Both the position numbers and the translations under genes were made by a program. The notes beneath the pieces are model-generated. The model did no database searches, had not been told where the DNA came from, and saw only the letters and a program-made list of their open reading frames with translations. 64,000 bases of DNA from Sulfurovum indicum (lineage in GTDB: Bacteria > Campylobacterota > Campylobacteria > Campylobacterales > Sulfurovaceae). This document shows positions 8,088-16,904 of the stretch, in pieces. Where the stretch lies: NCBI RefSeq assembly GCF_014931715.1, contig NZ_CP063164.1, forward strand, positions 1,178,001 to 1,242,000, written 5' to 3'. Positions within the stretch are counted from its first letter, which is position 1, and each line of letters begins with the position of its first letter.

Positions 8088-8110
8088 TTTGGTCAAACCA
8101 AAATGTTTTT
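8088..8110 (+). terminator. Possible intrinsic terminator after the Tyr-rich gene
   Basis: TTTGGT and ACCAAA form a 6-bp stem with a CAA loop (8088-8102), followed after ATG by five T residues. It starts 6 bp after the stop codon. The stem is AT-rich, so strength is uncertain. Confidence 0.45.
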
Positions 8111-8135
8111 AAAAGGGTGAATGTACTTTTCATGC

Positions 8136-8141
8136 TATAAT
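8136..8141 (+). promoter_or_regulatory. Probable -10 box with a long leader
   Basis: TATAAT preceded by TGC, 170 bp before the lipoprotein start at 8311. Transcription from here would give an untranslated leader of about 160 nt. It contains two similar blocks, GATCATGCCTTGGC near 8153 and GATGATGCCTGGC near 8231. No known riboswitch was recognised in it. Confidence 0.4.
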
Positions 8142-8310
8142 CTCACTATTACGATCATGCCTTGGCGTTGTCAGATAATTTGTCTTAAGGATGTTTTCCA
8201 GTCATTCTGAGGTTTACCACAGGTTATTTGATGATGCCTGGCAAGTATGGTCTGTGCTGTCTAACAGATATTCCCGGATCATATGAAGATTGGACAAAAG
8301 AGAGGAAAAA

Positions 8311-9687
8311 ATGTCATTAAAACTCTATGGAGGGATGTTTCTGCTTCTGCTGTTGGCAGGTTGCGGAGGAGGCAGCGAGAGTATGGGAGAGGAGATCTAT
8401 CCTCCACTCACAATTACCTTTACCGAGCAGAGCAGTGTCAATGTGGAGAATCCTGACAGAGGTTTTTATGATGCGGACTATGCCCTTGAGCTGAATGTCA
8501 GCTATAATAGATTTGCTGCAGCATATTCAGAGGGCTATAGACTGGTCTATGCGCCACTGAATCTCGAAGAGTATAATGAAACTGTCACTCTTCCGGCATC
8601 ACTGACAGATACTGTAGCACAAAACCTGCATGATGCCAACAACAGCGGCGTAAAACTGATACTCCGGCTGAAATACCGCTCATCTCTCAATGGGAACGAC
8701 CCTTCAAAAGAGATCATTCTGGCGCATATGGAGCAGCTTAAGCCGCTGTTTCAATCTTATAGCAGTGTCATTTCTGTTGTTCAGGCAGGAACTATCGGTG
8801 CATGGGGGGAGTGGCACAGTTTTACCGGGGATTTTGCCGAGGATAATCCCGACTACCGGACAAATAGAAGAGCTATCATAGAGAAACTGACCGAAATATT
8901 CCCTGACAAATATATTCAGATACGTACCCCGATGCATAAAGAGCTGCTTTTTGGCTCTTCAGTAGTATATGGCGATGAGAACGATACAGGAAAGATCACA
9001 CCTGAAATTGCATACAGCAGTGATATCCGTGCAAAGACAGGACATCACAATGACTGTTTTCTTTCAAACGAGACCGATATGGGAACCTACACCTCCGACA
9101 ATACAGCGTTTTGGAAGCAATATGTCCAAAATGATTCAAAGTATGCTCCTTTAGGCGGTGAGACATGCGGCATCGGTGTGGGAGAAGATGCTGCACTCTC
9201 TGACTGCAGCAATGCGGTGGCAGCACTCAAAAGCATGCACTATGCCTATCTGAACAGTGCCTATCACCCGGATGTACTTCAAAAATGGAAAGATCAGGGA
9301 TGCTACCAGACCATCAATGAAAACCTGGGCTACAGACTGGTTGCCGGATCATTGACAATCACACAAAGTCCAAAAGAGCTTGCTCTTTCACTCAATATTG
9401 AGAACAAAGGCTATGCTGCCCCGTATGTTGCAGCAGATGTGGCATTTATACTCAAGAACAGCAGTTATAGCTATCGTTTTGAACAGAGTGTCGATATACG
9501 TACTTTTTATGCCTCCGAAGAAAATACGATACAAAGCACTCTCTCTTTGGAAAATATGGAAAAGGGAACATACTGCCTTTACCTTCAGATAGGCAGAGAT
9601 CATAATGCCATACGACTCTCAAATACAGAGATATGGGATGAGGAGAGCAGAAGCAACAGACTTTACTGTACAGTTACGGTAGAGTAG
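8311..9687 (+). CDS. DUF4874/DUF4832 lipoprotein, TIM-barrel-like
   Basis: A 458-residue exported lipoprotein with lipobox LLAGC (lipidated C18). After VNVENPDRGFYD comes the DUF4874-type barrel region (LILRLKYR, then QAGTIGAWGEWHS, where acidic and tryptophan residues resemble a glycosidase pocket). A DUF4832-type C-terminal half follows, with GYRLVAGSLTI and a beta-sandwich. These domains co-occur in secreted proteins suspected to act on polysaccharides; no activity is established. The ATG at 8311 follows GAGAGGAAAAA; an earlier in-frame TTG is less likely. It stands between two hairpins and seems monocistronic. Confidence 0.75.
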   Translation: MSLKLYGGMFLLLLLAGCGGGSESMGEEIYPPLTITFTEQSSVNVENPDRGFYDADYALELNVSYNRFAAAYSEGYRLVYAPLNLEEYNETVTLPASLTDTVAQNLHDANNSGVKLILRLKYRSSLNGNDPSKEIILAHMEQLKPLFQSYSSVISVVQAGTIGAWGEWHSFTGDFAEDNPDYRTNRRAIIEKLTEIFPDKYIQIRTPMHKELLFGSSVVYGDENDTGKITPEIAYSSDIRAKTGHHNDCFLSNETDMGTYTSDNTAFWKQYVQNDSKYAPLGGETCGIGVGEDAALSDCSNAVAALKSMHYAYLNSAYHPDVLQKWKDQGCYQTINENLGYRLVAGSLTITQSPKELALSLNIENKGYAAPYVAADVAFILKNSSYSYRFEQSVDIRTFYASEENTIQSTLSLENMEKGTYCLYLQIGRDHNAIRLSNTEIWDEESRSNRLYCTVTVE

Positions 9688-9740
9688 GTTTTTATCCGTT
9701 TACATTTAAGATCACTGCCCATACTGTAGTTGAAACCGGC

Positions 9741-9790
9741 AATAGAGTATCATCATTTGGCAGCATTACCTGCCATTCTCTCTATTTTTT
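9741..9790 (+). terminator. Intrinsic terminator after the DUF4832 lipoprotein
   Basis: Two nested stems: outer AATAGAG (9741-9747) with CTCTATT (9780-9786), and inner TGGCAG (9758-9763) with CTGCCA (9770-9775). A run of six T residues ends at 9790. It lies 54 bp after the stop codon. Confidence 0.6.
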
Positions 9791-9846
9791 GATCATAGAT
9801 CCCATTTGTTAACAAATTATTATAGCTTTTCATATATTATGGGTAT

Positions 9847-10941
9847 ATGGAAACAATGAAAAAATACAAATATTATACCCTTCTTTTTATTCTGGTTGCA
9901 CTACTGCTTCTGACAAATACAGTAATGACTAACCTGAAGGAAAGCCGAGCACTCTCTTTCAGGAACACTGCTTTGACTACAGAGGAACAACAGGATATCT
10001 CTATTTTTGAAAATGTGAAGGACAGTGTTGTTTTTATCTCAATTCATCAACAGGTCATTGACTACTGGCGTATGAGTACACTTGATATACCGAAAGGATC
10101 AGGAAGTGGCTTTATATGGGACAGGAACGGACATATCGTTACCAACTACCATGTGATCATGAATGCCAATAAAGCCATTGTCACACTGAAAAACGGTAAA
10201 AGGTATCAGGCTTCTCTTGTAGGGGTTGCACCAAGCTATGATATAGCCGTATTGAAGATACAGCCCTTAAAGCAGTTACTCAAACCTCTTGAACTCGCTA
10301 CAAGCAGAGATCTCAGAGTCGGACAGACCGTCTATGCTGTCGGTAATCCTTTTGGTCTTGACTGGACGATGACAAAAGGCATCATATCTGCACTTGAGAG
10401 AAGTATGTATGCAACAAACGGCATACCTATCAAACATATGATACAGACCGATGCTTCCATCAACCCCGGAAATTCAGGAGGACCGCTCCTTAACAGCCAG
10501 GGCAGGGTCATCGGAGTCAACAATATGATCTTGAGTCCCAGCGGTGCAAATGCAGGTATCGGTTTTTCCATCCCTATAGATACGGTGAAGAGAGTTGTCA
10601 ATGCCATTATCGAAAAAGGTATCTATGTCAGACCATCTATCGGCATCAGTGTAGACAACAGACTCAATGAACTTTATCAGCGATACAGCGGCATGCACGG
10701 TGTGGTTGTAGCCGATGTCATTCCAGATACGTCTGCTGCAAAAAACAGACTGAGATCAACTTTTATAGACCCAAAGGGCTCCATAATATTCGGGGATGTA
10801 ATTATCTCTGTAGATGCGCAGAGAACTGAAACACTTGAAGATCTCTACAGCATACTTGATGAGTACAAAAAAGGAGATACTGTAATACTTGAAGTTTTAA
10901 GGGACAACAAGAAGAAAAAGATAGAGATAGAACTGCAGTGA
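9847..10941 (+). CDS. HtrA/DegP-like serine protease with PDZ domain
   Basis: A membrane-anchored periplasmic S1C protease of 364 residues. An N-terminal helix (about 8-28) anchors it. The protease domain has the catalytic histidine in TNYHVI (about 101), aspartate in YDIAVLKI (about 131) and serine in NPGNSGGPLL (about 209). A single PDZ domain (about 265-360) follows. One PDZ and an uncleaved anchor resemble DegS more than DegP, suggesting regulated proteolysis or limited quality control. An alternative start at 9856 is possible. It converges on the symporter gene with 2 bp between stop codons. Confidence 0.9.
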   Translation: METMKKYKYYTLLFILVALLLLTNTVMTNLKESRALSFRNTALTTEEQQDISIFENVKDSVVFISIHQQVIDYWRMSTLDIPKGSGSGFIWDRNGHIVTNYHVIMNANKAIVTLKNGKRYQASLVGVAPSYDIAVLKIQPLKQLLKPLELATSRDLRVGQTVYAVGNPFGLDWTMTKGIISALERSMYATNGIPIKHMIQTDASINPGNSGGPLLNSQGRVIGVNNMILSPSGANAGIGFSIPIDTVKRVVNAIIEKGIYVRPSIGISVDNRLNELYQRYSGMHGVVVADVIPDTSAAKNRLRSTFIDPKGSIIFGDVIISVDAQRTETLEDLYSILDEYKKGDTVILEVLRDNKKKKIEIELQ

Positions 10942-10943
10942 TG

Positions 10944-12452
10944 CTATATTCTGTTTTTTCCCATCATCATGATCCCAAATGCTGCTACCGTCCCGGCAAC
11001 GATCTGCCAGGCAAATCCCAGTTTGACACCTGTCATCCCTCCCAGTACATAGGGTTGAAGCAGCAGAACCGTTATAAAACCGCCAAGCAGTGCCAGTGTC
11101 ACTGTGGTACTGTTGCCTCTTTGGGTAAAGATAGCGGCCCCGTACACACCCAGCAGCCCCGTATAGGCAAATGCCATCACACCTAGGGCGAAACTGAGCA
11201 GCGGCAGATCAGTGTAACGCTGCCAATAGTAGCTGAGCATTGCCATGAGGCTGAGCAACACGGCAAAGAAGAGTACCGCCATGCGCCCTGCTTTGACAAA
11301 GTGATGTTCATCAACCTGTGTTTTTTTCAGTTTCCACGGCTTGTAGAGATCTTCTACCGCTACCGAGGACATGGCCCCAAGTACAGAATTTGAACTTGAT
11401 AATGCTGCGGCTACTGCCCCTACTGTTACAAGCCCCCGCATCCCTTCAGGCATCTCATGAAGGATGTAAGACATGAAAATAGTAATCTTCTCACCCTCGA
11501 ATTTCTGCACTACTTCCCTGTTCATACCGGAGAGTTCAGGATGATGGTAGAAGAGGTAGAGCAGCAACCCGATACAAAGAAACAAAAAAGCCACTGGAAT
11601 GGTCAGATAAATACTCATCATCAGTGACTTTTGTGCCTCTTTGGCATTTTTACAGCTTAAAGCTCTCTGGGTCATATCCTGGTCAAGCCCGTAGGCTGCA
11701 ATATTGAGCAGCAGCCAGCCGCCCAGCAGCGCCCAGATACTGAAACCTCCGCTAAACGAAGTGTCGATCAATTTGAGTTTTTCATCTGCCTGAAGTGTAT
11801 TGACAACAGTACCAAAGTCAGTGTTTAGTGAAACATACAGGTAGACCAGTACTGCTACCCCTGCCCCGATATAAGTAACTGCCTGAATGATATCAGAAAA
11901 AATAATCGACTTTACCCCGCCAAAATAGGCATATGCCAATGCTCCCAGCATCAAAATAACAATGGAAAGTGCCACATGCGGTGCGGAGATATCAAGAAAG
12001 AGTATCATTGAAATAGCGAGTGCACCGATATAAAGACGTGCACCGCTGGCAAAAAGCCGTCCCACAAGGAACATTACCCCAGCTTGCTTCTTTGCCCTGT
12101 TTCCGTAACGTTTCTCCAGCAGTTCATAGACCGTTACAGCATTAATTGCATAAAATTTTGGAATAAGGACTTTGGCAACGAACCATACCGCCAAAAATGC
12201 CGAAGCGTAAAACCCAAGAAAGGTCAGGTCTTTGGAGTAACTGTACTCCGGTCCACCCAGGAAAGTCGCGGCTGACTGTGATGTTGCCAGTACGGACATG
12301 GCCGCTGCAAACATCGGAACAGTGTTGCCACCTACAAAATAGTCACGGGAATTATGGATCTTTATACGTGAGAAGAGAACGCTTGTAAGGGCTAATACTA
12401 AAAAATATGTGCTAAAGACGAGCCAGTCTGTGTTACTGAATGCAGAGTGCAT
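10944..12452 (-). CDS. Sodium:solute symporter (SSS/SLC5 family)
   Basis: Inner-membrane protein of 502 residues with about 13 hydrophobic helices. Features include the early DYFVGGNTVP motif, SQSAATFLGGPE in the first unwound helix, and GLDQDMTQRALSCK, typical of the family. Family members use the sodium gradient to import sugars, amino acids, vitamins or acids; the substrate cannot be read here. Its ATG immediately follows the TAG of the amidase gene with no intervening base, so the two are probably co-translated. This makes a murein-derived sugar or peptide a reasonable, unproven substrate. Confidence 0.88.
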   Translation of the reverse strand: MHSAFSNTDWLVFSTYFLVLALTSVLFSRIKIHNSRDYFVGGNTVPMFAAAMSVLATSQSAATFLGGPEYSYSKDLTFLGFYASAFLAVWFVAKVLIPKFYAINAVTVYELLEKRYGNRAKKQAGVMFLVGRLFASGARLYIGALAISMILFLDISAPHVALSIVILMLGALAYAYFGGVKSIIFSDIIQAVTYIGAGVAVLVYLYVSLNTDFGTVVNTLQADEKLKLIDTSFSGGFSIWALLGGWLLLNIAAYGLDQDMTQRALSCKNAKEAQKSLMMSIYLTIPVAFLFLCIGLLLYLFYHHPELSGMNREVVQKFEGEKITIFMSYILHEMPEGMRGLVTVGAVAAALSSSNSVLGAMSSVAVEDLYKPWKLKKTQVDEHHFVKAGRMAVLFFAVLLSLMAMLSYYWQRYTDLPLLSFALGVMAFAYTGLLGVYGAAIFTQRGNSTTVTLALLGGFITVLLLQPYVLGGMTGVKLGFAWQIVAGTVAAFGIMMMGKNRI

Positions 12453-13172
12453 CTATTTGCCTTTTGGGGGCTCTTTGAGTCCAAGCCACTTCACACCGCT
12501 TCTGACCTCCTGCATGAACTTCTCACCCGGATCATACTTTACCGTTCGGTATCCTTTATCCTTTTCAAGCCACAAAGATGTCTGCTCCATCTGCCTGTAC
12601 TCATGGTGCCCTATCAGGTACTCTATGGTCGGATATTTTTGCTTAAGGTATTTCACAAGTTCAATATTGGCTTGTACCTGTGCCGCTGTCAGATCATTGG
12701 CATCTTTTGCTACATTTTCCACACCGATGGCATAGTAGTTAAGTCCTATAACATGGCGTGCCATCCAGTTTTCCGGCATCAGCCGGTAGATCATACCGTT
12801 GCGGTCAACGAGAAAATGGGTAGAGACATTGAGTGCTGAAGCTTTGGCAATATCTTTGCGTCCACCGCGAAGGGTCTGTGGTTTAAGCGTATTGTAGGAG
12901 GCATCAAGCAAACCTATTGCAGTATAGTGAAGCACTACCACACGCGGCGTGATGGTAATATCATTAACCTCTTTACCGTAATGTTTGCCAATGTAAGCTT
13001 TGGTCAGTTCAATACGTATTTTACCAAAATCAATAGGCTTCTGAATGATTTGTATCTTGTTTTGTGACGGAGGGGCAATAGGTTTGGTCCGGCATTGGTC
13101 AATTTCCGGATTTGTCGCACAGGCAGTAAGTGTCAGGGCAGAAAAAAGGATCAGAAATGCTCTACTCATCAT
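12453..13172 (-). CDS. N-acetylmuramoyl-L-alanine amidase lipoprotein (AmpD/Amidase_2 type)
   Basis: An exported 239-residue lipoprotein (lipobox LTAC, C18) with an Amidase_2 domain from about 75 to 220. Candidate zinc ligands are H82 in VVVLHYT, the histidine in IGHHEYR (189/190) and D214 in YDPGEKF, matching the His-His-Asp set of AmpD. The family cuts the bond between MurNAc and L-alanine. Lipidation suggests a periplasmic role, unlike cytoplasmic AmpD. Between the GHHEYR and DPG motifs are about 20 more residues than in AmpD. The ATG at 13172 lies 5 bp after AAGGA; an adjacent ATG at 13169 is equally possible. Confidence 0.85.
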   Translation of the reverse strand: MMSRAFLILFSALTLTACATNPEIDQCRTKPIAPPSQNKIQIIQKPIDFGKIRIELTKAYIGKHYGKEVNDITITPRVVVLHYTAIGLLDASYNTLKPQTLRGGRKDIAKASALNVSTHFLVDRNGMIYRLMPENWMARHVIGLNYYAIGVENVAKDANDLTAAQVQANIELVKYLKQKYPTIEYLIGHHEYRQMEQTSLWLEKDKGYRTVKYDPGEKFMQEVRSGVKWLGLKEPPKGK

Positions 13173-13196
13173 CAGGTTCCTTGTCAAATTATTGGT

Positions 13197-13748
13197 CTAT
13201 TTTAGCGAATCTTCACTATAGACTGCTTTGTTGCGAACAAGCAGTGTAACGATGATCAACGGAGGCAGTCCGAGGGAAAAGAGATAGGAAGGCATATCCA
13301 GCAACCCGTGTCTGTTAAGATAGAGAAAGCCCAATACCAGTACAAAATAGGCACCGATACGATAAAGCGAAAGTGCCGCTTTGGTATCTTTCAGCACTTC
13401 AAAAAGGGAGCGTCTGTTTGCTTTAAAGCGTGCTTTCTCCTCTTTGATAGCAGCTCTGACATCCTCGACCGGCTCCTCTTTGATCTCTTCAGAGTAAAGA
13501 TCATGCGGATCTTCAAGTTTATCAATGACATCTTTGTCGATATCTGTGGTAATGAGCTCATTTTCAACTCTGGCATCGACCATACGCCGATAGCTTTTCA
13601 TAGAACCGATCATTACAAGTGTCGCTGAGAGAAAACCTATCTGGGTGTTAAGAAGGATATCCATCGTGAAAAATGCCGCCGAAACAAAAATAAGGAGACC
13701 ATCTACAATAAGAAGTGTCCGGAGAATGTGTCTGTTAGTATTTGTCAT
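13197..13748 (-). CDS. Conserved membrane protein of unknown function
   Basis: A 183-residue protein with a hairpin of two hydrophobic helices near the N-terminus (about 8-50), a charged, glutamate-rich cytoplasmic middle (about 55-120), and two more helices (about 130-175). No family was recognised. The start is placed at the ATG at 13748, inside the preceding AtpZ gene (14-bp overlap). A longer reading would extend antisense to that gene's frame without a credible N-terminus. The overlap implies it is co-translated with AtpZ. Confidence 0.65.
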   Translation of the reverse strand: MTNTNRHILRTLLIVDGLLIFVSAAFFTMDILLNTQIGFLSATLVMIGSMKSYRRMVDARVENELITTDIDKDVIDKLEDPHDLYSEEIKEEPVEDVRAAIKEEKARFKANRRSLFEVLKDTKAALSLYRIGAYFVLVLGFLYLNRHGLLDMPSYLFSLGLPPLIIVTLLVRNKAVYSEDSLK

Positions 13749-14043
13749 CCTCGTCCTCTTCATCCTCTCTGATCTCTCTGCCGTGTCTGTAACGCGGATC
13801 TTTTGCCAGTTCATCAAGTGACTTTTTCTGCTTTTTATAAGCGATGTAGACATTGTTGACTGCTGCACCGATACCAATGAACACCCCTATCCAGAGTGAC
13901 CATGCCGCACCTGTCCATGACTTGAGGACAAGACCGATACCTATACCGATGAGCACGGCAACGACCATGGATATGCCGAGACTCAATCCGTCAGCGGCAT
14001 CAACTACCTTTTTAAATTTTGGTTCTTCGTTCTTCTTTTGCAT
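13735..14043 (-). CDS. AtpZ/AtpI-family small membrane protein
   Basis: A 102-residue protein with two transmembrane helices (about 22-42 and 48-68) separated by a short loop, and a very acidic C-terminus. LGISMVVAVLIGIGIGLVL and the GAAVNNVYIAYKK exit sequence match the AtpZ/AtpI (ATPase gene 1) family, implicated in F-type ATP synthase assembly or Mg/Ca handling. No ATP synthase genes are in this window. The start at 14043 follows AAGGGAA. Confidence 0.75.
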   Translation of the reverse strand: MQKKNEEPKFKKVVDAADGLSLGISMVVAVLIGIGIGLVLKSWTGAAWSLWIGVFIGIGAAVNNVYIAYKKQKKSLDELAKDPRYRHGREIREDEEDEDDKY

Positions 14044-14142
14044 TGTGATTCCCTTGAATATGAACTGAAAGTATATCAAAAAGAGTTAAGGACACTTCCA
14101 ATGTACTATACTTTGGAAAGCATTTTAAAGGAAATGTCGTCT

Positions 14143-14424
14143 ATGAAATGGAACAAAGAAGCCGTAGTCATTGTCGGAGCGATCTTTCTTCTCTCCTACT
14201 TCTACTCTTCAAAGGTTGAACACGACCTGAACAACAGGATAAAAGCACAGAGTCTGAAAAGCTGCCTTGGGCAGAAACATGACTACTGTGACATGATCGA
14301 CACATTTCATGACATCTGTTTTCCAGGAAGCTACCGAAGCCGCTACAAAGCCATGCACTTTTTTTCGGATGAATATGATGCCTGCATAAAAGAACAGATC
14401 GCAAAATATACAGGCAAGCGATAA
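14143..14424 (+). CDS. Small membrane-anchored cysteine-containing protein, unknown
   Basis: A 93-residue protein: a short N-terminal helix (about 6-20) then a soluble domain with cysteines in KSCLGQKHDYCDM, HDICFP and DACIKEQ. The four spaced cysteines could form disulfides in the periplasm. The ATG at 14143 lies 9 bp after AAGGAA. It converges on hemL and diverges from the AtpZ gene. Not recognised as a known family. Confidence 0.55.
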   Translation: MKWNKEAVVIVGAIFLLSYFYSSKVEHDLNNRIKAQSLKSCLGQKHDYCDMIDTFHDICFPGSYRSRYKAMHFFSDEYDACIKEQIAKYTGKR

Positions 14425-14476
14425 CCCGCCCTGCATCTATCAGCTATCACTCTCACTGACAACTGTCACTACCGGA

Positions 14477-15769
14477 CTAGGAAGCTATCTCCGCCAGAGT
14501 CTCATACGCTGCTTTGATACTCTCTTCGATCATCTCATCTGTTGTAGCCGCAGAAATAAATCCTGCCTCAAATGATGAACAGGCGAGGTAGACTCCTCTG
14601 TCAAGCATCCCTTTGTGAAATTTGGCGAACATCTTCTGATCATTTTCCATTGCATCAGCAAAGTTCTTTACCGGTTTGTCTGAGAAGAAGAAGCCGAACA
14701 TACTTCCGCGTACATCTGTGACCATCGGTACATTTACAGCATCAGCTGCTTTTTTGAAACCTTCAACCAGCTTTTTGGCTTTCTTTCCAAGATCAACATA
14801 GATAGCGGGATTGGACTTGAGTTTTCTAAGACTGGTCAGTCCGGCTGTCATGGCAACCGGATTACCAGAAAGTGTTCCCGCCTGGTAGACCGGTCCCTCA
14901 GGAGAAAGGTGTGCCATGATCTCAGCTCTGGCACCAAATGCACCTACTGGCATACCTGCTCCGATAACCTTGCCAAGTGTCACCATATCAGGCTTGACCT
15001 GGGTAATACCCTGTGCTCCTTTCAGCGAAGCTCTGAAGCCGCTCATCACTTCATCGAAAATAAGCAGGGTACCGTGTGCATCACAGAGGGTTCTAAGCCC
15101 TTCAAGAAAACTTTCATCAGCCGGTACCAGTCCCATATTTCCGGCAATAGGCTCAATGATAACACAGGCGATCTCACCGTTGGCATCTTCAAAACACTTC
15201 TCAACCGAAGCCATATCATTATAGGTGGCGAGCAGTGTATGTTTGGTAAGATCTGCAGGAACTCCCGGGCTTGAAGGTGCACCGAATGTTGCCAATCCCG
15301 AACCTGCCTGAACAAGCAATGAATCGGAATGTCCGTGGTAACATCCTGTAAATTTAAGAATATTGTCTCTTCCGGTAAATCCGCGTGCCAGACGAATGGC
15401 ACTCATGACCGCTTCTGTTCCGGAACTGACAAAACGTACTTTATCAATGCTCTCAAAGAGAGCAACGATCTCTGCAGCCAACTCTGTCTCAACATTTGTC
15501 GGCGCACCAAAACTGAGTCCTCTTTTTACTGCATCAATAACAGATGCTTCGATATCTGCATCACAGTGACCAAAGATCAGCGGTCCCCAGCTCTGTACAT
15601 AGTCTATATATCTGTTTCCGTCGATATCATAGAGATAACCGCCCTCTCCTCTTTCAATGAACGGTGGAGTACCTTCAACACCGTTAAATGCACGTACCGG
15701 AGAATCAACACCTCCGGGAATGACCTTGTATGCTTCTTCAAATGCTGCTATGCTCTTGTCGTATGCCAC
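14477..15769 (-). CDS. hemL: Glutamate-1-semialdehyde 2,1-aminomutase
   Basis: A 430-residue PLP enzyme making 5-aminolevulinate in the C5 heme pathway. The N-terminus has [12 protein letters not shown], the cofactor region [16 protein letters not shown], the metal-free aspartate in IFDEVMSGF, and the Schiff-base lysine in [12 protein letters not shown]. Length is standard. The start codon is GTG at 15769 with AAGGA 9 bp upstream. Heme supply fits the many c-type cytochromes in this window. Confidence 0.97.
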   Translation of the reverse strand: MAYDKSIAAFEEAYKVIPGGVDSPVRAFNGVEGTPPFIERGEGGYLYDIDGNRYIDYVQSWGPLIFGHCDADIEASVIDAVKRGLSFGAPTNVETELAAEIVALFESIDKVRFVSSGTEAVMSAIRLARGFTGRDNILKFTGCYHGHSDSLLVQAGSGLATFGAPSSPGVPADLTKHTLLATYNDMASVEKCFEDANGEIACVIIEPIAGNMGLVPADESFLEGLRTLCDAHGTLLIFDEVMSGFRASLKGAQGITQVKPDMVTLGKVIGAGMPVGAFGARAEIMAHLSPEGPVYQAGTLSGNPVAMTAGLTSLRKLKSNPAIYVDLGKKAKKLVEGFKKAADAVNVPMVTDVRGSMFGFFFSDKPVKNFADAMENDQKMFAKFHKGMLDRGVYLACSSFEAGFISAATTDEMIEESIKAAYETLAEIAS

Positions 15770-15835
15770 TTTATTAATCCTTCTTATGTATAATTCGAGA
15801 TGATTTCAAGGATTATACACTATAGGGACTAAAAG

Positions 15836-16756
15836 GTGAGAGATACAAGAACACTAAAAGGATTTGCGCTCTCATTACTGCTTCACCTTTTTCTTTTTTT
15901 ATTATTATCTCTCTCCTTTAAGGAGATGAAACTCCTGCCTCCCCCCTCTTCCAAAAAAGAGCAGAAGATAACACTGAACCTTTCGCAGTTTGTACCCCCG
16001 TCCATCCCCCAGCCAAAACCTCCTGCCAAGTCTGTGTCAAAGTCCGTACCGCCGGCTGTATCTCCCAGTCCCGCTACCGAAGCAAAAGCGGAAAAAGCGT
16101 CCACACCTGCTGCGAAAAGAAAAAGGGTTGAGGAGAAAAAAGGCTTAGAGGTCGCAAAAAAGTCGGCAAAGGAGAACAACGCTACCAAAACTGTCAAAAC
16201 AGAGACTGAAAAACCCAAAAAGAGAAAAATAGCAAAAGCAAAGCACCAAAAGCCTGTCAAAAAAAAGCGTACACCTGAAAAAAAACCGTTACCAAAACAC
16301 TTCCGTATTCCCAAACACTCAAAGGACAGACTTGCCAGTGCCCTGCTTGGTGGTATGAAACAGCCAGCAAAGCGAAGTAGCAGAGCACAACCGGCGAACA
16401 CCAGGGCAGACCGTATGATCAAACGGCTTTACGGCAAAGAGTTCTACAGTTACACCAAGACCCAGCAGAAGTTCATCCGCCAACACCTTGATGAGATCTA
16501 CCGCATTACCCAGAACACACTGGTGATCAACGGTTACCCGGATGTTGCCGTACGTACCGGACAGCAGGGGGTCAATATTGTCTCTTTCTACCTCCACCCA
16601 AACGGTGACATCAGTCACTTAAGACTGATCAAACCGATGGGATATGAAGTGCTGGATAAAAATACACTCGCAGTAATCCAGACAGCCTACAAAGACTACC
16701 CCAGACCCAAGACAAAGACCAAGATCGTTTTCTATGTAAATTATCAATTGTATTAA
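15836..16756 (+). CDS. TonB-family energy transducer
   Basis: A 306-residue protein with one N-terminal membrane helix (about 9-28). A long proline- and lysine-rich periplasmic spacer (about 35-190) follows, then a C-terminal TonB domain (about 225-306) containing VSFYLHPNGDISHLRLIKP and ending in TKIVFYVNYQLY. TonB couples the inner-membrane proton gradient to outer-membrane receptors through ExbBD; neither is in this window. The GTG start at 15836 is needed to keep the membrane helix. Confidence 0.85.
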   Translation: MRDTRTLKGFALSLLLHLFLFLLLSLSFKEMKLLPPPSSKKEQKITLNLSQFVPPSIPQPKPPAKSVSKSVPPAVSPSPATEAKAEKASTPAAKRKRVEEKKGLEVAKKSAKENNATKTVKTETEKPKKRKIAKAKHQKPVKKKRTPEKKPLPKHFRIPKHSKDRLASALLGGMKQPAKRSSRAQPANTRADRMIKRLYGKEFYSYTKTQQKFIRQHLDEIYRITQNTLVINGYPDVAVRTGQQGVNIVSFYLHPNGDISHLRLIKPMGYEVLDKNTLAVIQTAYKDYPRPKTKTKIVFYVNYQLY

Positions 16757-16865
16757 TAGACAGATGTGTATTTTCAGCACCCAAATTTAAGTAGAAGTCC
16801 TGTTTTTTATCTTTTTTTGTGGATAAGGTTTTGGAAATAAATGAAAAGTTGTTTTAAAAAAGAAG

Positions 16866-16890
16866 CAAAAAGCCCGGCTATATGCCGGGC
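16866..16890 (-). terminator. Intrinsic terminator of the outer-membrane barrel gene
   Basis: On the minus strand a perfect 7-bp stem GCCCGGC/GCCGGGC (16872-16890) with loop ATATA is followed by TTTTT. It lies 15 bp after the stop codon of the outer-membrane protein. A clear rho-independent terminator. Confidence 0.9.
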
Positions 16891-16904
16891 ATCATGTATT
16901 GTAT

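Noticed and set aside
8148-8310. Known riboswitch (cyclic di-GMP, SAM or others) in the leader of the DUF4832 lipoprotein
   Set aside because: None of the conserved cores I know could be placed; only two weakly similar blocks were seen.
15883-16422. 179-codon open frame antisense to the TonB gene
   Set aside because: It mirrors the lysine/proline-rich spacer of TonB, giving a Phe/Ala/Ser-rich peptide with no family features.
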